Positions 5,317 through 5,585 of a DNA stretch of 5,585 bases are shown piece after piece. The stretch spans positions 1 through 5,585 of the forward strand of contig JAPSJG010000281.1 in the NCBI GenBank assembly GCA_031178305.1. The letters run 5' to 3'. Each line of letters starts with the position of its first letter. The first letter of the stretch is position 1. A model generated the notes under the pieces. The model was given only the letters and a program-made list of their open reading frames with translations, was not told the origin of the DNA and did not search any database. This DNA is from Sinorhizobium sp. (lineage in GTDB: Bacteria; Pseudomonadota; Alphaproteobacteria; Rhizobiales; Rhizobiaceae). The position numbers and the translations under genes are program-made.

Positions 5317-5553
5317 ATGGCCAGATGCGACCAGTGCGGTAACGACTATGATAAGGCCTTCCAGGTGAATCTGGGGGATGAAACCTACACTTTCGATAGT
5401 TTCGAGTGCGCGATCCAGAAACTCGCTCCGACATGCCCGCATTGCGGCGTCCGGATCATCGGGCATGGAGTCGAGCAGGACGACATCATTTACTGCTGTG
5501 CGCATTGCGCCGAACAGGAGGGAGCTGACGGTCTTACCGATCGCGCGCCTTGA
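5317..5553 (+). CDS. Small eight-cysteine metal-binding protein, metallothionein/zinc-ribbon-like
   Basis: This 78-residue soluble protein has no signal peptide or membrane segment. Its eight cysteines are C4, C7, C31, C40, C43, C60, C61 and C64, with His42, His50 and His63 nearby. The order is CDQCGNDYDKAF, then a short strand region, FDSFECA (26-32), PTCPHCG (38-44), GHGVE (49-53) and YCCAHCA (59-65). Three CxxC pairs plus the single Cys in FDSFEC suggest two tetrahedral Zn sites or a small metal cluster. The pattern resembles short conserved bacterial proteins often labelled prokaryotic metallothionein or hypothetical zinc-ribbon; that naming is from memory. Possible roles are metal storage, thiol-redox buffering or protein-protein contact under stress. 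It lies 66 bp after the dehydrogenase on the same strand, with its own EcfG-like promoter and an excellent Shine-Dalgarno. The coding call is secure; the exact function is unknown. Confidence 0.9.
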   Translation: MARCDQCGNDYDKAFQVNLGDETYTFDSFECAIQKLAPTCPHCGVRIIGHGVEQDDIIYCCAHCAEQEGADGLTDRAP

Positions 5554-5585
5554 GGCCGGTGCCGCTCACGACATTCATCCAGCCG

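Noticed and set aside
4546..5505. 319-codon minus-strand frame spanning the SDR and Cys-rich genes
   Set aside because: It is antisense to two genes with clear motifs and good starts, and its composition is typical of a shadow frame.

Overview
The window looks like chromosome or megaplasmid DNA from a rhizobial alphaproteobacterium, most likely Sinorhizobium/Ensifer or a close relative. The coding regions are GC-rich with G/C-ending codons. A spacer near 3.85-3.94 kb closely resembles the Rhizobium-specific intergenic mosaic element (RIME) as I remember it. At least one promoter matches the alphaproteobacterial general-stress sigma factor (EcfG/RpoE2) consensus. The genus call rests on memory of the RIME family and was not searched.

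Layout. (i) 12-686 (+): a GntR/FadR-type regulator with an FCD ligand domain that lacks two of the usual metal-binding histidines. Its true start may lie left of the window, and its targets are probably there too. (ii) 729-3611 (-): a 960-residue P-type ATPase of the P2 (Ca2+/cation) class, convergent with the regulator and separated from it by 42 bp. (iii) 3612-4305: a spacer of about 0.7 kb. It holds the ATPase leader with a hairpin, a doubtful 59-codon reading frame, a RIME-like repeat, a run of further inverted repeats and an AT-rich patch, and it ends with a very good EcfG-type promoter (GGAAC-N16-CGTT). (iv) 4306-5250 (+): an atypical short-chain dehydrogenase/NAD(P)-binding epimerase-like protein of the NDUFA9/NmrA-like type. 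(v) 5317-5553 (+): a 78-residue protein with eight cysteines, resembling small prokaryotic metallothionein/zinc-ribbon proteins. It has a strong Shine-Dalgarno and a second, slightly weaker EcfG-type promoter in the 66-bp gap before it.

How the parts work together. The ATPase and the regulator appear to be independent single-gene units. The dehydrogenase and the Cys-rich protein form a small same-strand locus with sigma-EcfG-like promoters in front of each gene. The best inference is a general-stress-response module combining a redox or NAD(P)-binding protein with a metal- or thiol-handling protein. The rest of the window is fairly ordinary; this stress locus and the mosaic, hairpin-rich spacer are its most interesting parts. 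I see no mobile-element genes, CRISPR array, tRNA or rRNA.
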